Assembly (NCBI GenBank): GCA_030426465.1
Contig: JAUHYK010000007.1
Coordinates: forward strand, 23,793-87,792
Origin: Alphaproteobacteria bacterium
GTDB taxonomy: Bacteria > Pseudomonadota > Alphaproteobacteria > Caulobacterales > Parvularculaceae
Length of the DNA stretch: 64,000 nt
Reading direction: 5' to 3'
Shown here piece after piece: positions 51,152 through 59,780 of this stretch. Both the position numbers and the translations under genes were made by a program. The notes under the pieces are model-generated. The model had not been told where the DNA came from and searched no databases. It saw only the letters and a list, made by a program, of their open reading frames with translations. Each line of letters starts with the position of its first letter. The stretch's first letter is position 1.

Positions 51152-52158
51152 GCCCCGCTCTTGCGCCGTTGCGGCGCTTCGCGCGCTGCGAGGCGGCGCT
51201 CCCAGTCAATTGCGGTTTCAACGATGAAGTCGATATCATCATAACGCGGGCGCCAGTCGAGCGCAGTTCGGATGGCGGCGTTATCGGCAATCAGTTGTGG
51301 CGGATCGCCAGCGCGGCGCGGGCCCACATCGTAAGGAAGGTCGGTTCCGGTAACGCGCCGGAACGCCTCGACGACCTCATAAACGGAATAGCCACGCCCA
51401 TAGCCGCAATTCAGCGTAATCGCGCCCCCTTTTCCACGCACAAGGGCGAGCGCCGCCATATGCGCCTGCGCCAGATCGCTCACATGAACGAAATCGCGAA
51501 TGGCGCTGCCGTCGGGCGTCGGGTAATCGCCGCCATAGATCTGGAGCTTTTCCTTGCGCACACCAACAGCGATCTGCGCCGCGGCCTTGATCAGATGGGT
51601 CGGTTTGCCGATCTCACCGGCGCGCCCTTGCGGATCAGCGCCCGCCACATTGAAATAGCGCAGCGTGACAAAAGAAATTCCATGGGCTGCGGCGGCGTCC
51701 TCAAGGATGCGTTCACTCATGGCCATAGACGCGCCATAAGGCGTGATCGAGCGTATCGGCGCGTCTTCGGAAATCGGCGTTCTTTCCGGCGTTCCATAAA
51801 CCGACGCCGTCGAAGAGAAGATGAACCGTTTGACGCCTGCCGTGACGCAGGCGTTGATCAGTCGGAGCGTATTCGCCGTGTTGTTGGTGTAGTAGTCGAG
51901 CGGGTGGCGGATCGATTCCGGCACCAGGATAGACCCTGCGAAATGGATGACTTCCTCAACGCCCTGTTCGGCGAAAATGCGGGCGAGCACAACTTCGTCG
52001 CCGACATCTGCCTCGACAAATTTAGCGCTTTCCGGCGCCAGCCAGCGTGCGCCGGTAGAAAGATTGTCGAGCGCAACCGCTGGCTCCCCGGCGTCTTGCA
52101 ACGCCAAAAGCATATGCGCGCCGATATACCCCGCGCCGCCTGTGACCAGTACGCTCAT
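51148..52158 (-). CDS. galE: UDP-glucose 4-epimerase, catalytic lysine replaced
   Basis: 336 residues, full length for the family. The NAD-binding loop TGGAGYIGAH is at 6-15, the catalytic serine region FSSTASVYG near 114, and Tyr141 begins YGASMAMSE. In active epimerases this motif is Y-x-x-x-K; here position 145 is methionine (codon ATG where AAG is expected). The rest, including NLGYGRGYSV-type binding and the C-terminal domain, looks intact. It interconverts UDP-glucose and UDP-galactose for surface polysaccharide. It starts an operon with the VanZ-like gene and kdsB. It may be a nearly inactive enzyme or act on another sugar. Confidence 0.9.
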   Translation of the reverse strand: MSVLVTGGAGYIGAHMLLALQDAGEPAVALDNLSTGARWLAPESAKFVEADVGDEVVLARIFAEQGVEEVIHFAGSILVPESIRHPLDYYTNNTANTLRLINACVTAGVKRFIFSSTASVYGTPERTPISEDAPIRSITPYGASMAMSERILEDAAAAHGISFVTLRYFNVAGADPQGRAGEIGKPTHLIKAAAQIAVGVRKEKLQIYGGDYPTPDGSAIRDFVHVSDLAQAHMAALALVRGKGGAITLNCGYGRGYSVYEVVEAFRRVTGTDLPYDVGPRRAGDPPQLIADNAAIRTALDWRPRYDDIDFIVETAIDWERRLAAREAPQRRKSGA

Positions 52159-52318
52159 TAACTACCGCTCAGCTTCCGCCTGACCTGTTCCGCCCACCCC
52201 GGCTACGTTCAAGGGCGCGCACATCCCTGAATTTTAAGGTTGAGCACGATTCTTTATCAGATTTTTTATAGCCTTTTCGCATCCTGGAGTGTACCGGCTA
52301 GCGTGGAAATCCCTGATA

Positions 52319-53080
52319 ATGGCGCGCATGATCGACCGACTATTGAGGAAATCCGGCTCAAACTGGCCGGAAACCGCCGCCGTCCCGGACGGCAAGCGGA
52401 TTTACGCCATCGGCGATGTTCATGGCCGCGCCGATATGCTGGATGAATTGCTCTACGACATTGAAAAGGATGCTGGCTCGCTTGACGCCGCGCAACTGAT
52501 CTTTCTCGGCGATTACGTGGACCGGGGCGATGACAGCCGCGGCGTGATTGAGCGGCTGATCAAGATCCAGTCGGAACACGAAGATGCTGTCTTCCTCAAA
52601 GGCAATCACGAAGAGCTGTTGCTCGATTTCCTTGAAGAACCGGAGGATCTTGGCCACTGGCTTGATTGGGGCGGCGAGGAAACGCTCGAAAGCTATGGGA
52701 TCAGCACTGTAGGGCAACCCAAACCGACCCTCGCGGAGCAATGGTTCGCTCTCGCCCCGAAAAGTCATTTTGACTTTCTGACTTCGCTCAAAATTCGCCA
52801 TATCGAAGGCGACTTCCTGTTCGTCCATGCGGGGCTGCGTCCTGGCGCATCTCTCGATGATCAGACCGATGCGGATATGCTCTGGATTCGCAAGCGTTTT
52901 CATAACGCATCGGCTGATGAGCGTCCGGATTATGTGGTGGTCCACGGGCATACGCCCACCAACAAACCCGTCGATGCGGGATGGCGTATCGGCGTCGATA
53001 CCGGCGCCGTTTATGGTGGATTGCTCACCGCTGTCGTCCTTGAAGGAACGACGAGGCGTTTTCTCAGCGTGGCTGACTAG
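52319..53080 (+). CDS. Serine/threonine-type metallophosphatase
   Basis: 253 residues from the ATG at 52319; a GTG at 52289 is in frame. Metal-binding motifs are in the order of PPP/bis(5'-nucleosyl)tetraphosphatase-like enzymes: GDVHGR at 32-37, GDYVDRGDD at 64-72, GNHEE at 95-99, HAGLRPG near 175 and HGHTPTNKP near 215. Cytoplasmic. It converges with a methyltransferase gene, the two stops overlapping by 4 bp. The substrate could be a phosphoprotein or a dinucleotide. Expressed alone. Confidence 0.92.
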   Translation: MARMIDRLLRKSGSNWPETAAVPDGKRIYAIGDVHGRADMLDELLYDIEKDAGSLDAAQLIFLGDYVDRGDDSRGVIERLIKIQSEHEDAVFLKGNHEELLLDFLEEPEDLGHWLDWGGEETLESYGISTVGQPKPTLAEQWFALAPKSHFDFLTSLKIRHIEGDFLFVHAGLRPGASLDDQTDADMLWIRKRFHNASADERPDYVVVHGHTPTNKPVDAGWRIGVDTGAVYGGLLTAVVLEGTTRRFLSVAD

Positions 53081-54429
53081 CCGTTCGCGGTTTTTGCATC
53101 GGGATTATCAGCAATCAGGCGCGGGCCGCCCGCCGCCGCAAGAATCGCCCGCAATGTTTGCGCGCCAGCCGGGCCATCGCCGCTATTGATCGCCTTGCCA
53201 TATTCACTGGCGAAATTGAGCGACGTTACGATATGGGGGCTCGGCGTCACGAAAATGATCTGGGCGCCAAGCATGACGGCCTCACGCCAGCGCTCGAGAA
53301 TTTCACGCTTGTAGCGAGAGGACGCGATCAGGAAATCCGGCTCCACCGAACGGCATTCAGACTCTGAAATAATGCGCGGACCTTTTTCGCCAAGGCGCTC
53401 TTTTTCCCGCGCAACACAGGTGTCTACCGCAGCGGTGATCGCTTTTCCGGCCGGTCCCGCCCAGCGCAGCAGCGCTTCGGTTTGTGCGTCTGCGCCCAGA
53501 ATGTGAGCGCACTCGCCGCGGCCGGCGATGTCTTCGAGAATTTCGACAAAGTCGCGGCGCACTTCGGCGGCGCGCTGTTCGAAGGATTGATAGGGTTGCA
53601 GCGCACGCATGGCGAGCGCGTTCTCTTCATCCCACAAACGCGCCAGGCGCTCATACCAGGGATCGAAGTCATATTCTTCAAACTCGGCATGGGTGATGAA
53701 GAGGCGAATTGACCCGCCTTCTTTTGCGGTCAGAGAACCCTTGAAGACTTTGAGTCCCGCTTCGCGCAGGAGCCATTCCAGCACGGAGAGCGAATAAACC
53801 GCGGAAACGCCCGCCTGAAGCGTTTCAACGCAGGTGCGCGTCAAGACAATCGGCGCATAAAGGGTTTCGAGCGCAAAAACACCGTCCGGCGCCAACAACT
53901 CTTTCACGCGTTTCAGAAACACACGCGGTTCAGCTATGTGCTCAATGATGGAAACCGCCGTGACGATATCAAACTTCTTGTCGCCAAAAGCCGCATCGAG
54001 ATCCTTCGATGGAAAGGGAGATTTTCCGGTCCAGGCCCAGTCGCCGATCTCGTCCAGATGCTCAGACGGATCGACGCCATAACGGTCGACCCAGCGCGGA
54101 TAGAAAGACAACAAGGTGCCGTCGCTGCACCCGATATCAAGCGCGGCGCAGTCGCGCCCCGAAATCATTTCGAGCGCTTCGGTCGCCACCGCGCGCAGAT
54201 GGTCGCGGGTCGATGCGTGATGGCCAGAAGGCGTGTAGCTGAATTCATCTTCGACATTGGCCGACTGCAACAAACCGCAAGCGCGCGCATCACGGGATGG
54301 GTCGCAAAGAACATAATCGGCCGAAGGGTCCGCTTTGCGGCCAAGTCCTTTGCGCGAACCGGACGGCATGGAAAAAGCCGGCGTCAGCGCCTTCGATCCG
54401 CATGCGCGGCAATGCGTCAATTGTTTCAC
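53077..54429 (-). CDS. SAM-dependent methyltransferase with zinc-finger and C-terminal domain
   Basis: 450 residues. It begins MKQLTHCRACGSKALTP, a CxxC zinc motif (the second half being CDPSRDARAC), as in sugar C-methyltransferases of the TylC3 type. The SAM-binding core has ALDIGCSDGTLLSFYP near 95-110 and FDIVTAVSIIEHIAEP near 153. The C-terminal ~180 residues match the Methyltransf_14 region (HILGADAQTEALLRWAGP). The methyl acceptor is unknown; a nucleotide sugar for surface polysaccharide is plausible beside galE and kdsB. Single gene. Confidence 0.9.
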   Translation of the reverse strand: MKQLTHCRACGSKALTPAFSMPSGSRKGLGRKADPSADYVLCDPSRDARACGLLQSANVEDEFSYTPSGHHASTRDHLRAVATEALEMISGRDCAALDIGCSDGTLLSFYPRWVDRYGVDPSEHLDEIGDWAWTGKSPFPSKDLDAAFGDKKFDIVTAVSIIEHIAEPRVFLKRVKELLAPDGVFALETLYAPIVLTRTCVETLQAGVSAVYSLSVLEWLLREAGLKVFKGSLTAKEGGSIRLFITHAEFEEYDFDPWYERLARLWDEENALAMRALQPYQSFEQRAAEVRRDFVEILEDIAGRGECAHILGADAQTEALLRWAGPAGKAITAAVDTCVAREKERLGEKGPRIISESECRSVEPDFLIASSRYKREILERWREAVMLGAQIIFVTPSPHIVTSLNFASEYGKAINSGDGPAGAQTLRAILAAAGGPRLIADNPDAKTANG

Positions 54430-54524
54430 AGGGTCGGCGCCTTTCGAAAAACGGAGACTTCGTTTCCGGAAAAGCTCGCAGGACAGCGCTAATAAAATGT
54501 AAAAGTAGGAAAAAAGTCATTGTA

Positions 54525-54551
54525 AAGCGGGGGCTTAGACACACCCCGCTT
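54525..54551 (-). terminator. Terminator hairpin after the MAPEG gene
   Basis: AAGCGGGG and CCCCGCTT form an 8-bp stem with an 11-base loop between the MAPEG stop and the methyltransferase start; Ts follow on the minus strand after a few bases. Confidence 0.55.
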
Positions 54552-54568
54552 ACACAGTTTAACAAAGT

Positions 54569-54958
54569 CTAAACGAGCGCCGTCCAAATCAGCCAAAGAC
54601 CGGTGACAAGCAGCGTCAGCATGGTGAGGACCGTGCCTATCATGCGCCCCATGGGCCATACGCCCATGCCAAGCCCTAAAAGGTGCGACACCCGCGCAAA
54701 GAAAAACGTCCCGCCCAGAATATGAATGCCGATCACAGGCGCATTCAACAGCGCAAGCAGGACCAGACCGCCAATCGCCGCCGGAGCGTATTCAATGTAA
54801 TTGCCTTGCGTCCGGATCGCTTTTGTCATGGCGTCATTGCCGCCATCGCCGAGATTAATCTTATGTTTCATGCGAACAGAGCCAACCCGCGCGCTCAGGA
54901 AAATCAGCAACAGGGCGTTGAGACCGACCCACAGGGCGGCGGCTTCTAATGATGTCAT
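54569..54958 (-). CDS. MAPEG-family membrane protein
   Basis: 129 residues, four membrane helices. RVGSVRMKHKINLGDGGNDAMTKAIRTQGNYIEYAPAAI carries the MAPEG arginine and the R-x-x-x-N-x-x-E motif of glutathione-dependent membrane enzymes. Role in bacteria is mostly unknown, possibly glutathione transferase or peroxidase activity. It follows argE by 25 bp and may be co-transcribed. Confidence 0.92.
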   Translation of the reverse strand: MTSLEAAALWVGLNALLLIFLSARVGSVRMKHKINLGDGGNDAMTKAIRTQGNYIEYAPAAIGGLVLLALLNAPVIGIHILGGTFFFARVSHLLGLGMGVWPMGRMIGTVLTMLTLLVTGLWLIWTALV

Positions 54959-54983
54959 GGCGTTCCCTCTTTGATGTTGTCTG

Positions 54984-56141
54984 TTATGCGCTTAGCCGTT
55001 CGATAAGCCGACGGATGAACATCGTCCCTTCTTTCACCTGTTCCAGCGTGATGAATTCATCGGGCTGGTGCGCCTGATCGATAGAGCCTGGCCCGCAAAT
55101 GACGACCGAAAAGCCCGCTTCCTGAAACTGGCCCGCCTCCGCCGCATAGGAAACGACATCGGTGGAATTGAGGCCTGTGATCGCTTTGGCGAGGTCGGCG
55201 GCGGGGTTGTCCGCATGAGGCGCGAGCGACGGCGCATTGCTGATCTGTTCGATCTCAATCCGGCAGCCCGGCGCCTTGGCGCGCATTTCAGCCTCGACCC
55301 CGCGGGCGAAATCGGTGAACTCGGCGATAATGTCCTCGCGGCTGTCGCCGGGCACAACACGCATATCCCACTGGAACATGGCCTCGCCCGCCATGATGTT
55401 GAGCTGTGTGCCGCCGCGCACCACATTCACAGTCATGGTGGAATAAGGCGGATCGAAGGGCGACGATGGATCGGCAGCGGCCTCGCGGCGCTCGCGCATC
55501 CCGGAAATCTTGGTGATGAGCTTCGCCGCCGCCTCCACCGCGGACACGCCCCGGTCGGTCTGGCTGGAATGAGTCGTGTAGCCTGTCACCCTGACCGTGA
55601 AGGAGGCGATCCCTTTATGGCCGTCGATCACTTTCATGTTTGTCGGCTCGCCGACAATCACGGATGAGGGCTTCGGCATACGCTCTGCGATCTCGGCGAT
55701 CATGCGCGGCGCGCCGAGAAGACCGATCTCCTCATCATAGGACAGGGCGAAAATGACCGGACGCTTCATTCCCGCAGCGAGCATGTCCGGGACCAGCGAC
55801 AGGGCGATCGCGGAAAAACTCTTCATATCGGCGACGCCGCGGCCGTATAGCTTCCCGCCTTTCTCGGTCACCGCGAAAGGATCGGTGGACCAGTCCTGCC
55901 CTTCCACGGGAACCACATCCGTGTGGCCTGAAAGGACGACGCCGCCTTCGACCTTCGGTCCGACAAGGGCGTAGAGATTGGCTTTGGTCCCCTCATCGTC
56001 ATAGACGCGAAAAGTCTCAACGCCGAAGCCATGAAGATAGGCCTCTACGTCTTCAATGAGCGCGAGATTGGATTTGGAGGAAGTGGTGTCAAAAGCGACC
56101 AGCCGGTCGATCCATTCACGTTGTGCGGTGATATCTGTCAT
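54984..56141 (-). CDS. argE: Acetylornithine deacetylase (M20 family)
   Basis: 385 residues from the ATG at 56141; the frame is open to 56177. Metal-binding residues are His73 and Asp75 (SGHTDVVP), Asp105 (GRGVADMKSF), and Glu137-Glu138 (SYDEEIGLLG), with a dimerisation domain around 180-290 (VTGYTTHSSQTDRGVSA). Length and motif spacing match ArgE, which removes acetate from N-acetylornithine in arginine synthesis, though related M20 deacetylases for other N-acyl amino acids cannot be excluded. Next genes are MAPEG and, upstream, the histone-like gene with a terminator between. Confidence 0.9.
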   Translation of the reverse strand: MTDITAQREWIDRLVAFDTTSSKSNLALIEDVEAYLHGFGVETFRVYDDEGTKANLYALVGPKVEGGVVLSGHTDVVPVEGQDWSTDPFAVTEKGGKLYGRGVADMKSFSAIALSLVPDMLAAGMKRPVIFALSYDEEIGLLGAPRMIAEIAERMPKPSSVIVGEPTNMKVIDGHKGIASFTVRVTGYTTHSSQTDRGVSAVEAAAKLITKISGMRERREAAADPSSPFDPPYSTMTVNVVRGGTQLNIMAGEAMFQWDMRVVPGDSREDIIAEFTDFARGVEAEMRAKAPGCRIEIEQISNAPSLAPHADNPAADLAKAITGLNSTDVVSYAAEAGQFQEAGFSVVICGPGSIDQAHQPDEFITLEQVKEGTMFIRRLIERLSA

Positions 56142-56264
56142 TTGCGCAAAGTGCGCGAAGACAGCCCCGCATGGCAAGCGCCATTAGCGCCGACACATCA
56201 CTTTCTTACTGTTTTTGAAGGGAAATTCTGGATTTTTGCCTCGCGGATCGGAGGCTTTCGCGTG

Positions 56265-56290
56265 GATGCCCCGGCATAAGCCGGGGCATC
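56265..56290 (-). terminator. Terminator hairpin after the histone-like gene
   Basis: GATGCCCCGGC and GCCGGGGCATC form a perfect 11-bp stem with an ATAA loop, 19 bp after the stop at 56310. Confidence 0.7.
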
Positions 56291-56309
56291 AACAGAAGTC
56301 GAAGACGCC

Positions 56310-56630
56310 TTAAGCGGCCTTCCGGCGGCGCACTGTCTTGCGCTTTGCGGTCGTTTTCTTCGCCGCTTTTTTCGCAGCCGGCTTTTTCTTCACCGTCAGC
56401 TTCACTTTTTTCGCCGTCTTGCGCTTGGCAGGAGCTTTGCGCTTTGCGGTCGTTTTCTTGGCTGCTTTTTTCGCAGTCTTTCTCTTGGCGGTGGTTTTCT
56501 TCGCCGCTTTCTTGGCGGTCGTTTTCTTCTTCACAACGGCTTTGCGTTTCGCCGTCGTTTTCTTCTTGGCCTTCACGGCCTTTCTCTTCGCTGCAGGTTT
56601 CGCAGCTTTTCTTTTCACAGCTTTTCTCAT
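56310..56630 (-). CDS. Lysine-rich histone H1-like DNA-binding protein
   Basis: 106 residues from the ATG at 56630, almost all lysine, alanine, arginine and threonine in units such as KKTTAKRK and KKAAKK. This is the composition of bacterial histone H1-like proteins (as in Chlamydia Hc1/Hc2 and many alphaproteobacteria), which bind DNA or RNA without a fixed fold. Repeats in the coding sequence (GCCGTCGTTTTC-type, several copies) make the gene prone to length change. It stands alone, with a hairpin behind it. Confidence 0.88.
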   Translation of the reverse strand: MRKAVKRKAAKPAAKRKAVKAKKKTTAKRKAVVKKKTTAKKAAKKTTAKRKTAKKAAKKTTAKRKAPAKRKTAKKVKLTVKKKPAAKKAAKKTTAKRKTVRRRKAA

Positions 56631-56767
56631 CAGAAAGCATCCCCTGAAACACTGACCAACTGTCAGCAAGAATCCCCATTATCTTGATACGGGTAAACGA
56701 ACAATAAAAAAATTTCAGGCGCTCTTGACTCTGTTCCCGCTACGGAACGTCCGTATCAGGAATCGAA

Positions 56768-56796
56768 AACCCCCGCTCGATGATCGAACGGGGGTT
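56768..56796 (-). terminator. Terminator after the FKBP gene
   Basis: AACCCCCG and CGGGGGTT form an 8-bp stem enclosing a smaller TCGA dyad; TTTTC follows on the minus strand. It lies 29 bp after the FKBP stop. Confidence 0.75.
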
Positions 56797-56824
56797 CAAG
56801 TTGAGTCCTGAAAGTCGACTCTGC

Positions 56825-57811
56825 TTACTTCACATCGAGCAGCTCAACCTCAAAGATCAATGCTTCATTGGGGCCGATCGGACCGCCTGGAGTTCCCGCT
56901 TCGCCATATGCAAGCGATGGGGGAATGAAGAAACGGAACTTGTCGCCTTCACTCATCAGCGGCAACGCCTCGCCAACCCAGGGTTCCATGACGGCGTTCA
57001 GCGGAAACTCCGCCGGCTGGTTGCTCTCATAGGAAGAACCAAGCGCCGTGCCGCTGACCAGTTTACTTTCGAAATGAATCTGGACCGTGCTGTCTTCGCC
57101 GGGGCTTTCGCCGTCATCGGCGCCTTCGGTGAGGATCTCATATTGCAGGCCGGACGGAGTTGTTTTAACGCCCGCCTTTTTGGCGTTCTCAGCGAAAAAA
57201 GCGTTCGCCGCTTCAAGATTGCGCGCCGCATTCTGCACCTTGATCAGCTCGACATCGAAGATCAGCGCTTCATTCGGACCAATGCCGCCGCCGGGTCCGC
57301 CGCGCGCGCCATAAGCAAGATCGGATGGAATGAAGAAGCGAAATCTGTCGCCCTCGCTCATCAATTGCAGGCCTTCGGTCCAGCCCGGAATAACCCCGTT
57401 CAACGGAAATTGCGCCGCGGCGCCGCGGGCGCGAGAAGAATCGAATTCCATCCCGTCCATGAGCGTGCCCACATAGTGAACAACCACGAGATCGGTTGAA
57501 ACCGGGGAGAGACCATCCGCCGGCCCTTCCTCAAGCACCATATATTGCAGACCGCTATCCGTGACCTTGACGCCTTCTCGCGCCTTGTTCTCTTCAAGGA
57601 ACGCAGCGGATGCGGCGAGGTTCTCGGCGGCGAGCTTATCAAAATCCGCGCGCAGCTCAGTTTCGGTTTTAGCTTCGTCTGGTAGCTCGGCGGCGGCGAT
57701 CTCAGTTTCCGATCCGGGATCAGCCGCCTCGACGGCTTCGCTTTCTTCTTTTTTGCCGCAGGCGGCGAGCGCCAGCGCCGCGGCCCCGGCCAGCAGGAAA
57801 ATCTTTCGCAA
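56825..57811 (-). CDS. Tandem FKBP-type peptidyl-prolyl isomerase lipoprotein
   Basis: 328 residues. The lipobox ALAAC gives lipidated Cys18, followed by an acidic linker. Two FKBP domains follow, at about 80-190 and 215-328, each with GLQY, a V-x-x-H-Y/F region, and FFIPxxLAYGxxGxxGGxIGPNEALIFxVEL. The domains are ~50% alike, so an old internal duplication. Predicted to fold proteins in the periplasm while anchored to the membrane. Each domain has the helical segment before it (ANAFFAENAKKAGVK) seen in FkpA/Mip-like proteins. Single gene with its own terminator. Confidence 0.92.
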   Translation of the reverse strand: MRKIFLLAGAAALALAACGKKEESEAVEAADPGSETEIAAAELPDEAKTETELRADFDKLAAENLAASAAFLEENKAREGVKVTDSGLQYMVLEEGPADGLSPVSTDLVVVHYVGTLMDGMEFDSSRARGAAAQFPLNGVIPGWTEGLQLMSEGDRFRFFIPSDLAYGARGGPGGGIGPNEALIFDVELIKVQNAARNLEAANAFFAENAKKAGVKTTPSGLQYEILTEGADDGESPGEDSTVQIHFESKLVSGTALGSSYESNQPAEFPLNAVMEPWVGEALPLMSEGDKFRFFIPPSLAYGEAGTPGGPIGPNEALIFEVELLDVK

Positions 57812-57937
57812 GGGGAGACTCCTTCATTAACAGGCATTGATTGCAGCTTGCGCCGGACCCTAGCCTATGGCGCGGGCGGGAGAAAACCGCCTTGAAGGCG
57901 GAAATCGCCTCCACTTGTTACTTTCATGTAATTCTGC

Positions 57938-58516
57938 TCAGGCGCTAAGGCGCTGCATAACGTAAAGGGCGTAAATAAGGGCCCAAGCAAATGCGAGGCC
58001 ATAAGGCGCAAGGCGTTGCAACCCGAAACGCGCCGCCAGCCGCAATCCCAGCGCCGTCAAACCGATCGCGAGCGTGAAACGCGCAAGACGCGCCACATAC
58101 CCCACCATCGCGAAGAGGAATGGATTGACGCCGTCAGCGCCTGCCTCCACCGCATAGATCTTGAACGGCGCCCCGGTTACGGCGCCGACCGTCAGGTCGA
58201 TAGGCCAAAAACCTTCAAGCTCGCCCAAAACACGGAGCAGCAAATCCTCACCGATAAGCGGCACCGAGAGAAGAAAGGCGCGCGCGGCCTCCGGATCGGC
58301 GGCGCCCCAGATCACCATGGGCAGCGCGCCCACCGCCGCGCCGCAAGCGGCAATCGTCGCGAGGCGGAAAGCGCGGGAGAAACCGAAAACCAGCACCGCC
58401 GCCGTCAAAAGAACATCGGGCACGACGAAAAAGAAGGTCGCTTCCGCAAAGCCCCAGAGGGCGGCGCCTGCAAACCACAATCGCGGATCCTTAAGCCCCC
58501 CTGTTTTTACTCCCAT
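57938..58516 (-). CDS. Integral membrane protein of unknown function
   Basis: 192 residues with five or six membrane helices and few charges. ALWGFAEATFFFVVPDVLLTAA near residue 19 resembles the re-entrant region of small DedA/YqaA-like membrane proteins, but the match is weak. It overlaps the acyltransferase gene by 10 bp, so it is co-translated with it. A role in membrane lipid handling is inferred from that neighbour only. Confidence 0.78.
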   Translation of the reverse strand: MGVKTGGLKDPRLWFAGAALWGFAEATFFFVVPDVLLTAAVLVFGFSRAFRLATIAACGAAVGALPMVIWGAADPEAARAFLLSVPLIGEDLLLRVLGELEGFWPIDLTVGAVTGAPFKIYAVEAGADGVNPFLFAMVGYVARLARFTLAIGLTALGLRLAARFGLQRLAPYGLAFAWALIYALYVMQRLSA

Positions 58517-59142
58517 GGCTGAAAATGTCCCTCACTGGCGAGTTCGCCCATACGCGTCTCCAACACGCCCATGAAACTCTGAGCGTCACCGGTCCATGTC
58601 ATCGCAGGGCCGGCGATCACATCGCAGGTAAAGGGAACAAGAATAAGGCTTCCCTTTGGAAGCGCCTTGCCGAGGCCATGCATGAAAACCGGATAGACCG
58701 GAACATCGGGCCGCGCCTTCGCGAGATATGCGACGCCGCGTTTGAAATCCGCACGCTGCTCAGGCTCGCCGCGCGAGCCTTCGGGAAAGAGGATGAGAAT
58801 TTCATTGCGATCGAGCGCGTCTTCGAGATCGGCGAGCGGGTTTTTCCTCACCGCCCCCCGAGCAAGCGGGATGATGTTGATGATGGTCGACGCGAACCAG
58901 TTGAGCCATTTATTGGCCAGAAAATAATCCGCCGCCGCTGCGGGCCGCAACAGATGCAGATCTTTGAGCGGAAACAACGCCATCAAGGTCAGCGTATCGA
59001 GATGAGAGTTGTGATTGGCGACAACAATCGCCGGTCCTTTCTTAGGCAGGTGCTCTCTCCCGCGCACATTCATACCCAGAATGACGAGCAACACCGGCCG
59101 CACGACGATAACGAAGAAAAGGAACTGGAGAAAATTTTTCAT
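58507..59142 (-). CDS. 1-acyl-glycerol-3-phosphate acyltransferase, PlsC-like
   Basis: 211 residues. The acyltransferase motifs are NHNSHLD at 43-49 (HX4D), the block with FPEGSRGEPE near 120 and VPVYPVFMHGLG near 145. One N-terminal membrane helix. The family adds a fatty acid to lysophosphatidate or a similar lipid. It lies downstream of the CdsA-like and phosphatidyltransferase genes, with one hypothetical gene between, so it fits a lipid-synthesis set of the YnbA/YnbB kind. Confidence 0.92.
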   Translation of the reverse strand: MKNFLQFLFFVIVVRPVLLVILGMNVRGREHLPKKGPAIVVANHNSHLDTLTLMALFPLKDLHLLRPAAAADYFLANKWLNWFASTIINIIPLARGAVRKNPLADLEDALDRNEILILFPEGSRGEPEQRADFKRGVAYLAKARPDVPVYPVFMHGLGKALPKGSLILVPFTCDVIAGPAMTWTGDAQSFMGVLETRMGELASEGHFQPWE

Positions 59143-59161
59143 GCCGTCATTTCCACACGGC

Positions 59162-59695
59162 CTAATCGTTCTTTGCGCTTTGCCGTGAATAAAGGCCCTG
59201 TATCAAATCCGAAGTCGCCTGACGGGGTTGTCCCTCAGAGTCCTCTTCGCCGGCTGGCAGCCAATCGGCGAGCACCGCCGCGAATTCGGGAGACCCGGTA
59301 TAAAACTTCAGAACGGCCTTGGCGCGATTGGTGGAAAACATCTCCGGCACTGGCGCCATATATGACTGCCATGATTTCTCGTCTAAATTCCCCGACTTGT
59401 ACTGATGCCAAGCGAACTCTCTTATTCTGATCGCCTTGACGAGCAGCCATACGAACCGGCGTTCTTCTTCCAAGGTCAGCTTGACATCATCCCGAACGAG
59501 ATGAGGGTCCACAGAGAAGGTCATAAAGTCGGAGAATAATCCGAGATCTGATTCGAGCAGGCCTTGCCGCGAGCTGGTCAATATCGCGTCCGTGTTTTGC
59601 CGGACCTGACGGGCGACATAGAAGAGAGACGCAACGATGATCACGATCCCTACGATGTCGGCAATGGTCGAAATTGCTTCCCAGTTTACCGTCAT
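59162..59695 (-). CDS. Membrane-anchored hypothetical protein
   Basis: 177 residues. One N-terminal helix (residues 10-27, IADIVGIVIIVASLFYVARQ) followed by a soluble helical domain with QNTDAILTSSRQGLLESDL and several tryptophans. This pattern is common in small proteobacterial proteins of unknown role. It begins 85 bp downstream of the CdsA-like gene. Confidence 0.75.
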   Translation of the reverse strand: MTVNWEAISTIADIVGIVIIVASLFYVARQVRQNTDAILTSSRQGLLESDLGLFSDFMTFSVDPHLVRDDVKLTLEEERRFVWLLVKAIRIREFAWHQYKSGNLDEKSWQSYMAPVPEMFSTNRAKAVLKFYTGSPEFAAVLADWLPAGEEDSEGQPRQATSDLIQGLYSRQSAKND

Positions 59696-59780
59696 ACCCT
59701 AATGTTCCCCTGGATTGCCTGAACGCGAATAGCTGACTTTATCGATAGATTGCACCACGGTCGCCGACAAAAACTCCTCA

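Noticed and set aside
51169-52161. 330-codon plus-strand frame opposite galE
   Set aside because: Exact mirror of the galE coding region with arginine-rich product; galE motifs are clear on the other strand.
56338-56655. Long plus-strand open frames antisense to the histone-like gene
   Set aside because: They are mirror products of the KKTTAKRK-type repeats; the translations are low-complexity FFAAF/SSS strings with no start signal.
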